Origin: CAYTSA01 sp964440345
GTDB lineage: Bacteria > Desulfobacterota > Desulfovibrionia > Desulfovibrionales > Desulfovibrionaceae
Length of the DNA: 53,875 nt
Assembly (NCBI GenBank): GCA_964440345.1
Contig: CAYTSA010000014.1
Coordinates: forward strand, 1 to 53,875
Direction: 5' to 3'
Position 1 is the first letter of the stretch. Every line of letters begins with the position of its first letter. This document shows positions 40,774-49,268 of the stretch, in pieces. A program made the position numbers and the translations under genes. The notes under the pieces are model-generated. The model did not search any database. It was not told the DNA's origin and was given only the letters and a program-made list of their open reading frames with translations.

Positions 40774-42555
40774 ATGTTCCGCATCCGCCGCATATATGAC
40801 GACATCCTTCCCGTGGACAAGGCGGCCTTGAGGCAGGTGCAGGCGTTGTTGCTTCAGTGTTTGCCCGGCGTCGACCCCGCAGAAGCCGAACGTTTGCCCC
40901 GCCGGCTTTCCGAACCCGTGCAGCGCCGCTACCGCAGCATATTGTTCGTTGCCGAGGACGGCCGGGCCCGCGTGCTGGGTTTTGGCTTGTTGCTGCACAT
41001 GGACGACGTTAATTGTTGTGTTTTGGACTACTTGTGCGCCTCAATCAAGGGGAGGGAAAAGACGAAAGGACTGGATGGCGCGGTCGGGCCGCCGCACCGG
41101 GGCGGTGTTGGCGGCGCCCTGTACGAGCGCATCCGGGCGGAGGCGGCCCACCTGGGAAGCAAGGGCTTGTTTTTCGAATGCTTGCCAGCGCCGGCGCATG
41201 CTTCCGCAACGAAACCTGGACTGCTGGAAAGCAAGGCCAGGCTAAGATTTTACGAACGGCTTGGCGCCCGTATTGTGGACCGCACAGCCTACGAGACGCC
41301 TTTCAAGCCTCAGGATGGCCCTGGACCGCATCTGATGGCGGACTTGTTGGGCAGAGAGACAGTATTGCGGCGTGAAACCGCCCAAGCTGTGGTGCAGGCT
41401 TTTCTGAAGCGGAAATACGGCAGACGTTGCCCCAAGGGGTATATAGAAACCGTGTTGCATTCATTTCAAGATGACCCGGTGCGCTTACGAGCGCCTTCTT
41501 CGAGATCGAGCGCCGCGCCGCCCCTGGCTGCAGATGCAGTGCGCACTGCGAGCGCGGCATTGATTGTCAATGATTCGCACTCCATCCATCACGTGCAAGA
41601 AAGGGGGTATGTAGAGGCGCCGGTGCGCATTTCGGCTATTCTTCGCGCCTTGGAGCCTGTCAGCCTGTTCCGGCGGGTTGCGGCGAAGCCTTGCAACAGG
41701 GCGGATATACTGGCGGTGCACGAAAAGCCATTTATGGAATATTTGGAAAAAGTGTGCCAGTCTTTGGAGTTGGGGCGTTCTGTTTACCCGTATGTCTTTC
41801 CTCTGCGCAACAGGACCAGGCCGCCCAAGGAGCTAGCATTGAGGGCTGGGTATTACTGTTTGGACACCTTTACGCCGTTGAACAGGGCGGCCTATGCTGC
41901 GGCCCGGGCCGGGGTGGACTGCGCTGCAACTGGCGCTCGCGCCATACTGTCCGGCTTCCGGCTGGCTTACGTGTTGACTCGGCCGCCTGGCCACCACGCT
42001 GAACGCATGTTTTTCGGGGGGTTTTGCTATTACAACAACGCCGCTGTGGCCGCCAATATATTGAGCGCGTACGGCCGCACGGCTGTGCTGGATATTGACT
42101 ACCATCACGGTAACGGCGCTCAGGATATTTTCTACCGTCGCAACGACGTACTCACGGTTTCCATCCACGGTCATCCTCGGTTCAGCTATCCGTACTTTAC
42201 TGGTTTTGAAGATGAACGCGGAGAGGGAGATGGCGAAGGGATGAACCGCAATTACCCTTTGCCTGAAAGTGTGGACGGGGGGCGGCATCGCGACGCGTTG
42301 GAGAGGGCGTTGCACCGGGTCAAACGTTTTCGGCCAGATTTTCTGGTCGTGGCGCTGGGTTTGGACACAGCCAAAGGAGACCCCACTGGAACATGGACCT
42401 TGAACAGTCAGGATTTCAAGGCCAACGGTAGGATACTGGCCGCAATGCGGCTGCCGCTGTTGGTGGTGCAGGAAGGCGGATACGCTGTGCGGGTGCTGGG
42501 GAACAATGCCCGGGCTTTTTTTGAAGGCGTGGCGGAAGGGGCGGACGGCCTGTGA
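40774..42555 (+). CDS. GNAT acetyltransferase fused to histone-deacetylase-like amidohydrolase
   Basis: A 593-residue fusion. Residues ~1-190 are a GNAT-like N-acyltransferase (HRGGVGGALYERIRAEA as acetyl-CoA loop). Residues ~260-590 are a zinc amidohydrolase of the HDAC/acetylpolyamine deacetylase family, with TRPPGHHAERMFFGGFCYYN, zinc ligands in LDIDYHHGNGAQDIFY and ALGLDTAKGDPTG, and EGGYAV. One chain thus holds an amine-acylating and a deacylating domain. It starts two bases after the previous stop and ends inside the next start (GTGA). Confidence 0.9.
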   Translation: MFRIRRIYDDILPVDKAALRQVQALLLQCLPGVDPAEAERLPRRLSEPVQRRYRSILFVAEDGRARVLGFGLLLHMDDVNCCVLDYLCASIKGREKTKGLDGAVGPPHRGGVGGALYERIRAEAAHLGSKGLFFECLPAPAHASATKPGLLESKARLRFYERLGARIVDRTAYETPFKPQDGPGPHLMADLLGRETVLRRETAQAVVQAFLKRKYGRRCPKGYIETVLHSFQDDPVRLRAPSSRSSAAPPLAADAVRTASAALIVNDSHSIHHVQERGYVEAPVRISAILRALEPVSLFRRVAAKPCNRADILAVHEKPFMEYLEKVCQSLELGRSVYPYVFPLRNRTRPPKELALRAGYYCLDTFTPLNRAAYAAARAGVDCAATGARAILSGFRLAYVLTRPPGHHAERMFFGGFCYYNNAAVAANILSAYGRTAVLDIDYHHGNGAQDIFYRRNDVLTVSIHGHPRFSYPYFTGFEDERGEGDGEGMNRNYPLPESVDGGRHRDALERALHRVKRFRPDFLVVALGLDTAKGDPTGTWTLNSQDFKANGRILAAMRLPLLVVQEGGYAVRVLGNNARAFFEGVAEGADGL

Positions 42556-43100
42556 CCGCTCCATATTGTTTTCGCCGCCGCCTAAAGGCCAGCGACGTTG
42601 CAGATGTGCGGCGCCTGGTAGGGGCCACAGGCTTTTTTTCCCCCCAGGAAGAAGACATCGCCGAGGAATTGGTCTTGGAGAGGTTGCAGCAGGGGCCGGC
42701 CAGCGGCTATCATTTTGTGTTTGCAAATGCGGCGGGAACGTTGGCCGGGTATACGTGCTACGGTCCTTCGGACGACGCCCCGGGGATGTTCGATTTGTAT
42801 TGGATCGTTGTATCGCCAGACAGGCAAGGACAGGGGATGGGGCGCCAACTGCTAGTTTGGTCCGAAGAACTGGCCACGTCCCAGGGGGGCTGTATTCTGC
42901 GTGTGGAGACATCAAGCCGGGAGTTATACTCCCGGACTAGAAGCTTTTACGAACTGGCCGGTTACTGCGAGACTGCCAGAGAAAAGAATTTCTACGGTCT
43001 GGCAGACGACAAAGTGGTGTATGAAAAAATTTTGAGCGGCCAACCGATTGCCTGCTCAACGACAAAGCCTGCTCAACGGCTCTTCCCTTTTAAGCGCTGA
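42552..43100 (+). CDS. GNAT-family N-acetyltransferase
   Basis: A 182-residue GNAT enzyme: acetyl-CoA pyrophosphate loop VSPDRQGQGMGRQLL, preceding strand GMFDLYWIVV, and ending FYELAGYCETAREKNFYG. GTG 42552 overlaps the previous stop. It is the last gene of the cluster and is a candidate for an AblB-like role (acetylating beta-lysine), although AblB itself is not clearly recognisable. Confidence 0.88.
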   Translation: MTAPYCFRRRLKASDVADVRRLVGATGFFSPQEEDIAEELVLERLQQGPASGYHFVFANAAGTLAGYTCYGPSDDAPGMFDLYWIVVSPDRQGQGMGRQLLVWSEELATSQGGCILRVETSSRELYSRTRSFYELAGYCETAREKNFYGLADDKVVYEKILSGQPIACSTTKPAQRLFPFKR

Positions 43101-43118
43101 AAGCGTATTCTCGCCTTC

Positions 43119-43847
43119 GTGAACAAGGGCTCCCAAACGCCAAACGCCATGCCGCCGTATTCTGTCCGCATCAGCGCCCGGGCAAAGCGGATTAATTTGC
43201 GCATCACGCCCCGGCTGGGGCTGGAGGTGGTTTTGCCAGAGTGGTGCGACCCGGCGATGGCTGCAGAAGTGGTCCGGTCGCGGCAGGAGTGGGTGGAGAA
43301 GACGTTCCAAAAGATGCGGGACAAGGGCTGCGAACCCGGCGCCCCGCCGCAGCCGCCGCAGTCCGTGGTTTTTCAGGCCATAGATCGTACAATAAGCGTG
43401 AACTATGAACCCAGCGCCCGGCCCGGCCTGCGGCTGTACTGGGAATCGCCGGAGGATTTGCGTTTTGAGGGCCGCACTGGCGACGTGGGCGCCTGCCTGG
43501 AACTGTTGCGGGGCTGGCTGAAGGATGTGGCCAAGAGGTCGCTGCCTCCGCTCCTGGCCCGGGTTGCGAGGGAAACCGGACTTTCGTTCAACAAGGTCTC
43601 GGTGCGGCTGCAGCGGTCCCGCTGGGGCAGTTGTTCTGGGCAGAAGAACATCTCTCTAAACGCCAAGCTGCTTTTTCTTCCTTGGGAAGAAGCGCGGTAC
43701 GTGCTTCTCCACGAGCTTTGCCACACCAGGTATCTGGCCCACAACGCCCCGTTCTGGGATTTGCTGGTTCGGTTGGAGCCCCGGGCCCGGGAACTGGACA
43801 AAGCCGTGAACGCCGGCTGGCGGCACGTGCCGGCCTGGGTGGGGTAA
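43119..43847 (+). CDS. YgjP/SprT-type zinc metallopeptidase-like protein (DUF45)
   Basis: A 242-residue protein. N-terminal strand-rich part (SVRISARAKRINLRITPRLG), then KVSVRLQRSRWGSCS and the HExxH motif in LLHELCHTRYLAHNAPFW, which binds zinc. This is the YgjP-like family of presumed metal-dependent hydrolases. GTG 43119 is the longest start; ATG 43149 is possible. Confidence 0.88.
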   Translation: MNKGSQTPNAMPPYSVRISARAKRINLRITPRLGLEVVLPEWCDPAMAAEVVRSRQEWVEKTFQKMRDKGCEPGAPPQPPQSVVFQAIDRTISVNYEPSARPGLRLYWESPEDLRFEGRTGDVGACLELLRGWLKDVAKRSLPPLLARVARETGLSFNKVSVRLQRSRWGSCSGQKNISLNAKLLFLPWEEARYVLLHELCHTRYLAHNAPFWDLLVRLEPRARELDKAVNAGWRHVPAWVG

Positions 43848-43856
43848 AGGCGGACA

Positions 43857-45029
43857 ATGGCGGCTGGAAACAGCGAGCGCCTGGAGGACGTGGGCGGCTG
43901 GATAGACTTTGCAGCTGTCCCTTCCCTGCATGGCGGCCAGCGCATTATCATCTTCGGCGCAGGTTATGGAGCCGCAGAGTATCTGCGTTATTTGCGAGGG
44001 CTCGCTGATTCTCCGAACATCCTGTGCATTGTGGACAATGACGCCAGCAAATGGGGCGGAGAGCTGTACGGCGTGACAGTGGAGCCGCCCAGCGTTTTGC
44101 CGGAGCTTTCTCCTGATATGATCGTGGTGACCACTGTCAGTGGCCGCGGACCTGTTGCGAAGCAGCTCACACACATGGGATACGCTGAAAAAAGAGACTT
44201 CGTATGCGTTGGCAGTTTTCCGCCGGCGCATCACGAAGAAAGCGCGCGTATGATTTTGGAGTACAACCATCGGTTTGGTCTCATCACCCCTGGGGGGGCG
44301 GCGGTCAATGTGGGTCCGGGCGGCATGTTGGCCGTGGAGCAAGTGCTCTATGGTCTGGGATTTGACCAGGTGGACGCAGTGGAAGCTTTTGATTTTAATT
44401 TGTTGTATCCGGAGTGGCGGCCCATGGTGGTAGGGGATAAGACGTTTGCGCAGGTGGTGATCCCTATCATGGAAGAATACGGCGTGGACATTGCCGTACT
44501 CAAAGAGCGGGCCGCAAGGTTTCTGCAGCGCAAGAATGGCCGGCTGGAGTATGACCAGTCCAAGATTCTGCTGCACCGGCCGTACAGGTTTTCCAAGCTG
44601 CCGCTGCCGGACGCCGGCCATGACCTCATTACGTCCTTTGCCGTGCTGGAGCATGTTGTCCACCCCCAGGCTGCTGTGACTGAGTGCTTTCGCGTGCTTA
44701 AGCCGGGAGGCAAGGCGTTGCACCACATTGTCACCCGCGACCACCGCTGTTTCGATCCGTTTGTCGACTTTTCCCCTATTGCCTGCCGTTTTTGCAGCCA
44801 GCAGGAGTGGGACGCGGCGGCGTCAAAGCGGTTTTACCAGAACAGAGTAGCGCCGCATCAGTGGCTGGACATGTTCGCCAAAGCCGGCTTTGCCATTGAC
44901 CATTTTGAGACAATGGACAGAGTTGAAATTACTCCGGAAGTTTGGGCCAAGCTGGCGCCGGAGTTCGCCAGCTGGACGGATGAGGAGCTCTCGGCCCTGG
45001 ACTGCGTGATCGTGGCGCACAAAGGGTAA
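43857..45029 (+). CDS. SAM-dependent methyltransferase with N-terminal nucleotide-sugar-like Rossmann domain
   Basis: A 390-residue protein. Residues ~28-125 form a CoF/PglD-type Rossmann segment (RIIIFGAGYGAAEYLRYL, CIVDNDASKWGG). Residues ~140-390 form a class I methyltransferase of the Methyltransf_11 type; LITSFAVLEHVVHPQ and FRVLKPGGKALHHIV are motifs after the SAM site. Such pairs occur in glycan and surface-polymer clusters. The substrate is unknown. ATG 43857 lies nine bases after the peptidase stop. Confidence 0.82.
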   Translation: MAAGNSERLEDVGGWIDFAAVPSLHGGQRIIIFGAGYGAAEYLRYLRGLADSPNILCIVDNDASKWGGELYGVTVEPPSVLPELSPDMIVVTTVSGRGPVAKQLTHMGYAEKRDFVCVGSFPPAHHEESARMILEYNHRFGLITPGGAAVNVGPGGMLAVEQVLYGLGFDQVDAVEAFDFNLLYPEWRPMVVGDKTFAQVVIPIMEEYGVDIAVLKERAARFLQRKNGRLEYDQSKILLHRPYRFSKLPLPDAGHDLITSFAVLEHVVHPQAAVTECFRVLKPGGKALHHIVTRDHRCFDPFVDFSPIACRFCSQQEWDAAASKRFYQNRVAPHQWLDMFAKAGFAIDHFETMDRVEITPEVWAKLAPEFASWTDEELSALDCVIVAHKG

Positions 45030-45100
45030 GCAAGCGCAGACCGGCGCAGACAACGCTGCGCAGATTCAGTCAGACGCCCCAGATATAGCGGAGATAGCAC

Positions 45101-45136
45101 AAACAAAAAGCGGGAGCCCGTTGCCGAGCCCCCGCC
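45101..45136 (-). terminator. Terminator downstream of gapA (bidirectional stem)
   Basis: GCGGGGGC-TCGGCAACGG-GCTCCCGC on the minus strand, followed by TTTTTGTTTG. It sits between the convergent methyltransferase and gapA genes and may serve both. Confidence 0.65.
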
Positions 45137-45205
45137 GGGTATGCGTAAAGACAGTCTGGAAAGCCTACAGGCTTTTAAAGCATTTCAACAGTGAAAATGT
45201 GTCGA

Positions 45206-45267
45206 TGCTCTTATGTATTTTCCTGAAACAATAGAAAATTGTTTCAGGAGCGAGCGTTGTCTCAACG
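45206..45267. repeat. Dispersed palindromic repeat (inverted copy of 21262-21322)
   Basis: CCTGAAACAATAGAAAATTG...GGAGCGAGCGTTGTCTCAACGC reads on the minus strand as a close match to 21262-21322. The centre is a hairpin of CCTGAAACAATTTT and its complement. It ends one base from the gapA stop. Confidence 0.7.
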
Positions 45268-46269
45268 CTACATTGTTTTAGCCACCTTGTGGATGAGACG
45301 CAGCAGCTGGTTGGTGAAGCCGGCTTCGTTGTCGTACCAGATGATGAGCTTGAGCATAGTTCCGTTAATGACTGTGGTCAGGGGGCCGTCCACCACCCCG
45401 CCGTAGGTGGAGCCAATGTAGTCGCACGAGACCAGGGGGACTTCAGTGTAGCCCATATTGCCTTGCATGGGGCCTTCTGCGGCGGCTTTCAGAGCGGCGT
45501 TCACTTCTTCTGTAGTGGTGGATTTTTCCAGCTCACAGGTCAAGTCTACCAAAGAGCCGTCCGGGGTAGGCACGCGCACGGCCATGCCGTCCAGCTTGCC
45601 AGCCAGGGACGGGATGACCTGGGTCACGGCTTTGGCTGCGCCAGTGGTGGTCGGAATCATGGATAAGGCCGCAGCTCGGGCCCGGCGGATGTCCTTGTGC
45701 GAGCCGTCCAAAATGCGCTGGCTCATGGTGTAGGCGTGCACGGTAGTCATGAGGCCATGCTTTATACCGAACGTGTCCTGCAGAACCTTGGCGGCCGGCG
45801 CCAGACAGTTGGTGGTGCAGGAAGCGTTGGAAATGACATGGTGGCTGGCCGGGTCGTAGTCCTGGTCGTTGACGCCCATGACAAAGGTGGCGTCCACGTT
45901 CTTGCCCGGGGCGGAGATAATGGACTTTTTGGCGCCGCAGTCGATGTGCTTCTGCAGCCCGTCGCGGTCCTTGACTGCGCCGGTGGTTTCCACGGCGATG
46001 TCCACGCCGTAGCCGCTCCATTCCCATTCGCCGAGAGGCTTTCGCGTAACAGCGATTTCCTTGCCTTCAATGGAAAAACCATTGTCGGTTTCCTGTACCT
46101 CTTTGGCAAAGGTTCCGAACACTGAGTCGTATTTGAGCAGGTGGGCCAGGGTGAAGTTGTCTGCGCGGGCGTTGACGGCGACGACTTGCAGTTCCGGTTC
46201 GTCCGCCAGAAGCCTGACCAGATATCGTCCTATCCGTCCAAAGCCGTTGATTCCTAGTTTGATTGCCAT
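45268..46269 (-). CDS. gapA: Type I glyceraldehyde-3-phosphate dehydrogenase
   Basis: A 333-residue glycolytic enzyme. NAD-binding start INGFGRIGRYLVRLL, catalytic Cys in SNASCTTNCLAP (~150) with its His in HAYTMSQRILDG, and WYDNEAGFTNQLLRL at the end. The residue after the cofactor strand (VAVNARADN) leaves NAD versus NADP preference open. AAGGAGGGA lies upstream. It is monocistronic. Confidence 0.97.
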   Translation of the reverse strand: MAIKLGINGFGRIGRYLVRLLADEPELQVVAVNARADNFTLAHLLKYDSVFGTFAKEVQETDNGFSIEGKEIAVTRKPLGEWEWSGYGVDIAVETTGAVKDRDGLQKHIDCGAKKSIISAPGKNVDATFVMGVNDQDYDPASHHVISNASCTTNCLAPAAKVLQDTFGIKHGLMTTVHAYTMSQRILDGSHKDIRRARAAALSMIPTTTGAAKAVTQVIPSLAGKLDGMAVRVPTPDGSLVDLTCELEKSTTTEEVNAALKAAAEGPMQGNMGYTEVPLVSCDYIGSTYGGVVDGPLTTVINGTMLKLIIWYDNEAGFTNQLLRLIHKVAKTM

Positions 46270-46649
46270 AAGTGTGAGTCCCTCCTTGAGAAATAGTGCG
46301 TGTGAAGTGCAACAGCGTGTAATGTGATCAACATGTATTGGATTGAAATAAAAATAAGGGCCATGCCAACCTGAACAAATATTCCGGGGCGGGCAGCCGA
46401 AGCGTATCTGGTATGTTGGCCTGCAGAATCCAATACTGAAGATTCTCTATGATGTATGCTTTTCAGGGGGGCGTGTCAATCATCTTTGGCGGATTATTGG
46501 CGGATTGTATATTCTGAGCGTCTGCCAGCTCTTTCAGTGTGGTTTGCAGATCGTCCACTGTGTAGCCGGCGGAGAGGAACATGACGTCAATTATCAGGTC
46601 GCACTATGTGCAACTGCTCTTGCACATATGCAACCACGGGCCGGCGAGG
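46270..46649. other. Intergenic region upstream of gapA, possible gene remnant
   Basis: Holds the gapA promoter region. On the minus strand at 46463-46582 there is a 39-codon open frame (MFLSAGYTVDDLQTTLKELA...) whose composition looks coding, but it lacks a ribosome binding site and is preceded by an in-frame stop. It could be the tail of a lost gene or a small protein. A palindrome GCACTATGTGCAACTGCTCT-TGCACATATG-like run lies at 46593-46631. Confidence 0.4.
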
Positions 46650-47264
46650 CTATTCCCGCAACGCTGCCTTGGCCGCGGCCACGGCCAGGTCCGGCAGCTC
46701 GTAGCAGCTTACGGCGCGGTTTATGGCCAAGTATTGCTGCAGCCATATTTGCCCTTCGCGTACAGTGGAGAGGTAGGCCACGTTGTCGTTGCGGGGCTTG
46801 TCAGTGGCCTTATTGAAGCAGCCGATGAGCATGAGGATGTCCGTGATCTTGTCGCCATTGATGTCTTCAAAGACCAGATGCTTGGGCCAGCAGCTTTCGA
46901 GGGGGGCCATGCTGGTTTGCTGGGGCGTGGTCAGCTCCTCCAGGGGCATGCCGTCCAGCTCGGTGATCATGAAGGCCAGGCCGTCCAGGTCGAACTGGGA
47001 GTCGTCTTGCAGCGTGGTCAAGCACAGGCCGGCGTTGTCCACGGGGCCGCCATAGTAGGCAAAGCTGAGATCAGGGACGATCTTGAAGCCCGGCAACGTG
47101 CGGGCAAAGGACATGGCCGTGGTCGGGTTCAGCTTGCCGCAGTTTGGGTTGTACTCGGGCATGTGGTGGGCGCCGGAACCGTTGGACTGGGCCATGACGG
47201 AGGAGGCGAAGCTACAGATGAACAGACACCACAGGATGACGGCAAAGGTGAAACGGGGCGTCAT
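46650..47264 (-). CDS. Secreted protein of unknown function
   Basis: A 204-residue exported protein. Signal peptide ~1-25 (FAVILWCLFICSFASSVMAQ). The mature part has five or six cysteines and an EDINGDKITDILMLIG segment like an FG-GAP/VCBS calcium loop. I do not recognise the family. AAGGGA upstream supports ATG 47264. It lies 61 bp downstream of surE on the same strand and may be co-transcribed with it. Confidence 0.75.
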   Translation of the reverse strand: MTPRFTFAVILWCLFICSFASSVMAQSNGSGAHHMPEYNPNCGKLNPTTAMSFARTLPGFKIVPDLSFAYYGGPVDNAGLCLTTLQDDSQFDLDGLAFMITELDGMPLEELTTPQQTSMAPLESCWPKHLVFEDINGDKITDILMLIGCFNKATDKPRNDNVAYLSTVREGQIWLQQYLAINRAVSCYELPDLAVAAAKAALRE

Positions 47265-47325
47265 GGTTTTTCCCTTACGGTGGACGTTATACAAATGCTG
47301 TGTGTCTCGGAAACAAGAGGCAAGG

Positions 47326-48078
47326 TCATTCCTCCAAAATTTTCAGGTCGTTCAAGTACGCATGGTTCGTAAAGTCGAAGCGCAGGGGCGTCAGTGTCAC
47401 CCAGCCTTCAGTCAGCAGGGCGCGGTCAGTGTCCGGACTCAGCTTTTCCGGGGGGATGGCGCCGTCCAGCCAGTAGTATGGCCGGCCGCGGGGGTCATGG
47501 CGGGTGTCGTAAAAGTCGTCGTACATGGCCCTGGTGTGGCGGCAGACTTTCAAACCCTGGACGTCCTTCATGGGGTGCTTTGGAAAATTCAGGTTCAGCA
47601 CGCAGTGCCGGGGCAGGCCAGCCAGGTCCAGACGGGGAATGAGCATGGCGGCGTAGACGGCCTGGGCTGAAAGGTCCTCCGGGATAAAATGGTCGTACGA
47701 CACAGCCAAGGCAGGAAAGCCGAGCAGCGCGCCCTCTGTGGCAGCGGCCACCGTGCCGGAATACAGGATGTCAACACCCACGTTGGCGCCGGCGTTGATG
47801 CCTGAGACCACCAGGTCTGGTTTGGCGTCCAGCAGGGTCATGAGTCCCAGCTTGACGCAGTCCACGGGCGTGCCGTACACGCCGTAGCCGGCAAAGCCGT
47901 TTTCCTTGAATTCTTTGACGCGCAAAGGCAAGCTGATGGTGATGGCGTGCCCGACTGCAGACTGTTCCGTGACCGGGGCGGCCACGGTCACGTCGTGCCC
48001 TGCGTCGCACAGGGCCTTGTACATGGCCCTCAGTCCTGGGGCTTGGATGCCGTCGTCGTTTGTCAGAAGTATTTTCAT
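47326..48078 (-). CDS. surE: 5'/3'-nucleotidase SurE
   Basis: A 250-residue metal-dependent nucleoside monophosphatase: MKILLTNDDGIQAPGL with the metal-binding Asp pair, TPVDCVKLGL, VVSGINAGANVG and SGTVAAATEG. AGAGGAACCC precedes ATG 48078; the frame is open further upstream but without family similarity. It is divergent from the OB-HD gene. Confidence 0.96.
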   Translation of the reverse strand: MKILLTNDDGIQAPGLRAMYKALCDAGHDVTVAAPVTEQSAVGHAITISLPLRVKEFKENGFAGYGVYGTPVDCVKLGLMTLLDAKPDLVVSGINAGANVGVDILYSGTVAAATEGALLGFPALAVSYDHFIPEDLSAQAVYAAMLIPRLDLAGLPRHCVLNLNFPKHPMKDVQGLKVCRHTRAMYDDFYDTRHDPRGRPYYWLDGAIPPEKLSPDTDRALLTEGWVTLTPLRFDFTNHAYLNDLKILEE

Positions 48079-48212
48079 GGGTTCCTCTGAAGTTGTTTTC
48101 TGCTTTCGGCGTATACGCCATTTGACAAGCCCGGCGGAATCGGGAATTTTTCCGCTGCCGGCTTGCACTGTGTGTACCGTGTCTGCAACGCTTCTGCAAT
48201 GTGACTACATAT

Positions 48213-49268
48213 ATGGAAAATTTAAAAAAAATACAATATGTTAATGAATTGGCCCCGGGCGTGCGCGTGGGCGATCTGTTCGTCATAGCCCAGGCCAAAA
48301 AGGGCCAGGCCCGCAACGGACAGACCTTCTGGTCCCTGCATCTGCAAGACGCCACAGGCCAGGTGGAGGCCAAAATATGGAGCCCGCTCAGTCTGGAGTT
48401 TCCGGACCTGACGCCCGGTCAGTTGGTTTTTATTGAAGGCGGCGCCGGCACCTTTCGGGAGCAGGTGCAAGTAACCGTGGAGTCCATGCGGCTTATCGAC
48501 GCAGGAGCCGATAACGTGGACATGACAGCTTTTGTGCCAGCCAGCGCGGAAAAGCCAGAGGATTTATTGGCCCGGCTAGAGGATCTAGCCCGGCGCAACC
48601 TGCACTATTCCGGCTGGCGCAAGTTTGTGAACAAGGTGTTGACGGACAAAGAAATTCGCGTCCGGCTGCTGGCCGGTGTGGGGGCCAAGTCCATCCACCA
48701 CGCGTATCTGGGCGGCCTGCTGGAGCACACCCTGGCTGTATGCCGGCTGTGTTTGTCCATCTGCGAGCTGTACCCCCATCTGGACCGGGAGGTGCTGTTG
48801 GCTGCGGCCATTTTTCACGACCTGGGCAAAGCCTGGGAGTTGTCGTCCGGCGTGACCACGGACTATACCGACGAAGGGCGGCTGCTCGGGCACATCACCA
48901 TTAGTTTGCAGATTCTGGAGCCTTTTCTGCAAAAGGCCAAGCTGGAGCCCGAGCTGGCGCTGCACTTCAAGCACATCATCATCAGCCACCATGGCGAGTA
49001 CGCCTTTGGCTCGCCGCGCCGGCCCAAGACCGCCGAGGCCTTTGTGTTGCACTACGCGGACAATATGGACGCAAAGATGAACCAGATAGCCGCGGCGTTT
49101 GACGACGGCCCGCCCGGGCAGGAAGGCTTGCCCCCGGCCTGGTCGCCGTTTCAGCGTTCGCTGGATCGTTTTTTATACCGCCCTGCGCCCACCCCGGGCA
49201 ACGGCCGCACGCACAAATCGGACGACGCTAAGGAACAAAAACAATGTTCATTACTTACGAAGGAATAG
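48213..49268 (+). CDS. OB-fold/HD-domain 3'-5' exoribonuclease-like protein (YhaM family)
   Basis: A 351-residue protein. Residues ~15-110 are an OB-fold nucleic-acid-binding domain (FWSLHLQDATGQVEAKIW). Residues ~160-310 are an HD phosphohydrolase: HHAYLGGLLEHTLAV, AAIFHDLGKAWEL with the His-Asp pair, and IISHHGEYAFGSPRRPKTAEA, which is characteristic of YhaM/Cbf1-type 3'-5' exonucleases. No good ribosome binding site is visible; ATG 48213 or GTG 48201. It overlaps tmk by 25 bp. Confidence 0.88.
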   Translation: MENLKKIQYVNELAPGVRVGDLFVIAQAKKGQARNGQTFWSLHLQDATGQVEAKIWSPLSLEFPDLTPGQLVFIEGGAGTFREQVQVTVESMRLIDAGADNVDMTAFVPASAEKPEDLLARLEDLARRNLHYSGWRKFVNKVLTDKEIRVRLLAGVGAKSIHHAYLGGLLEHTLAVCRLCLSICELYPHLDREVLLAAAIFHDLGKAWELSSGVTTDYTDEGRLLGHITISLQILEPFLQKAKLEPELALHFKHIIISHHGEYAFGSPRRPKTAEAFVLHYADNMDAKMNQIAAAFDDGPPGQEGLPPAWSPFQRSLDRFLYRPAPTPGNGRTHKSDDAKEQKQCSLLTKE

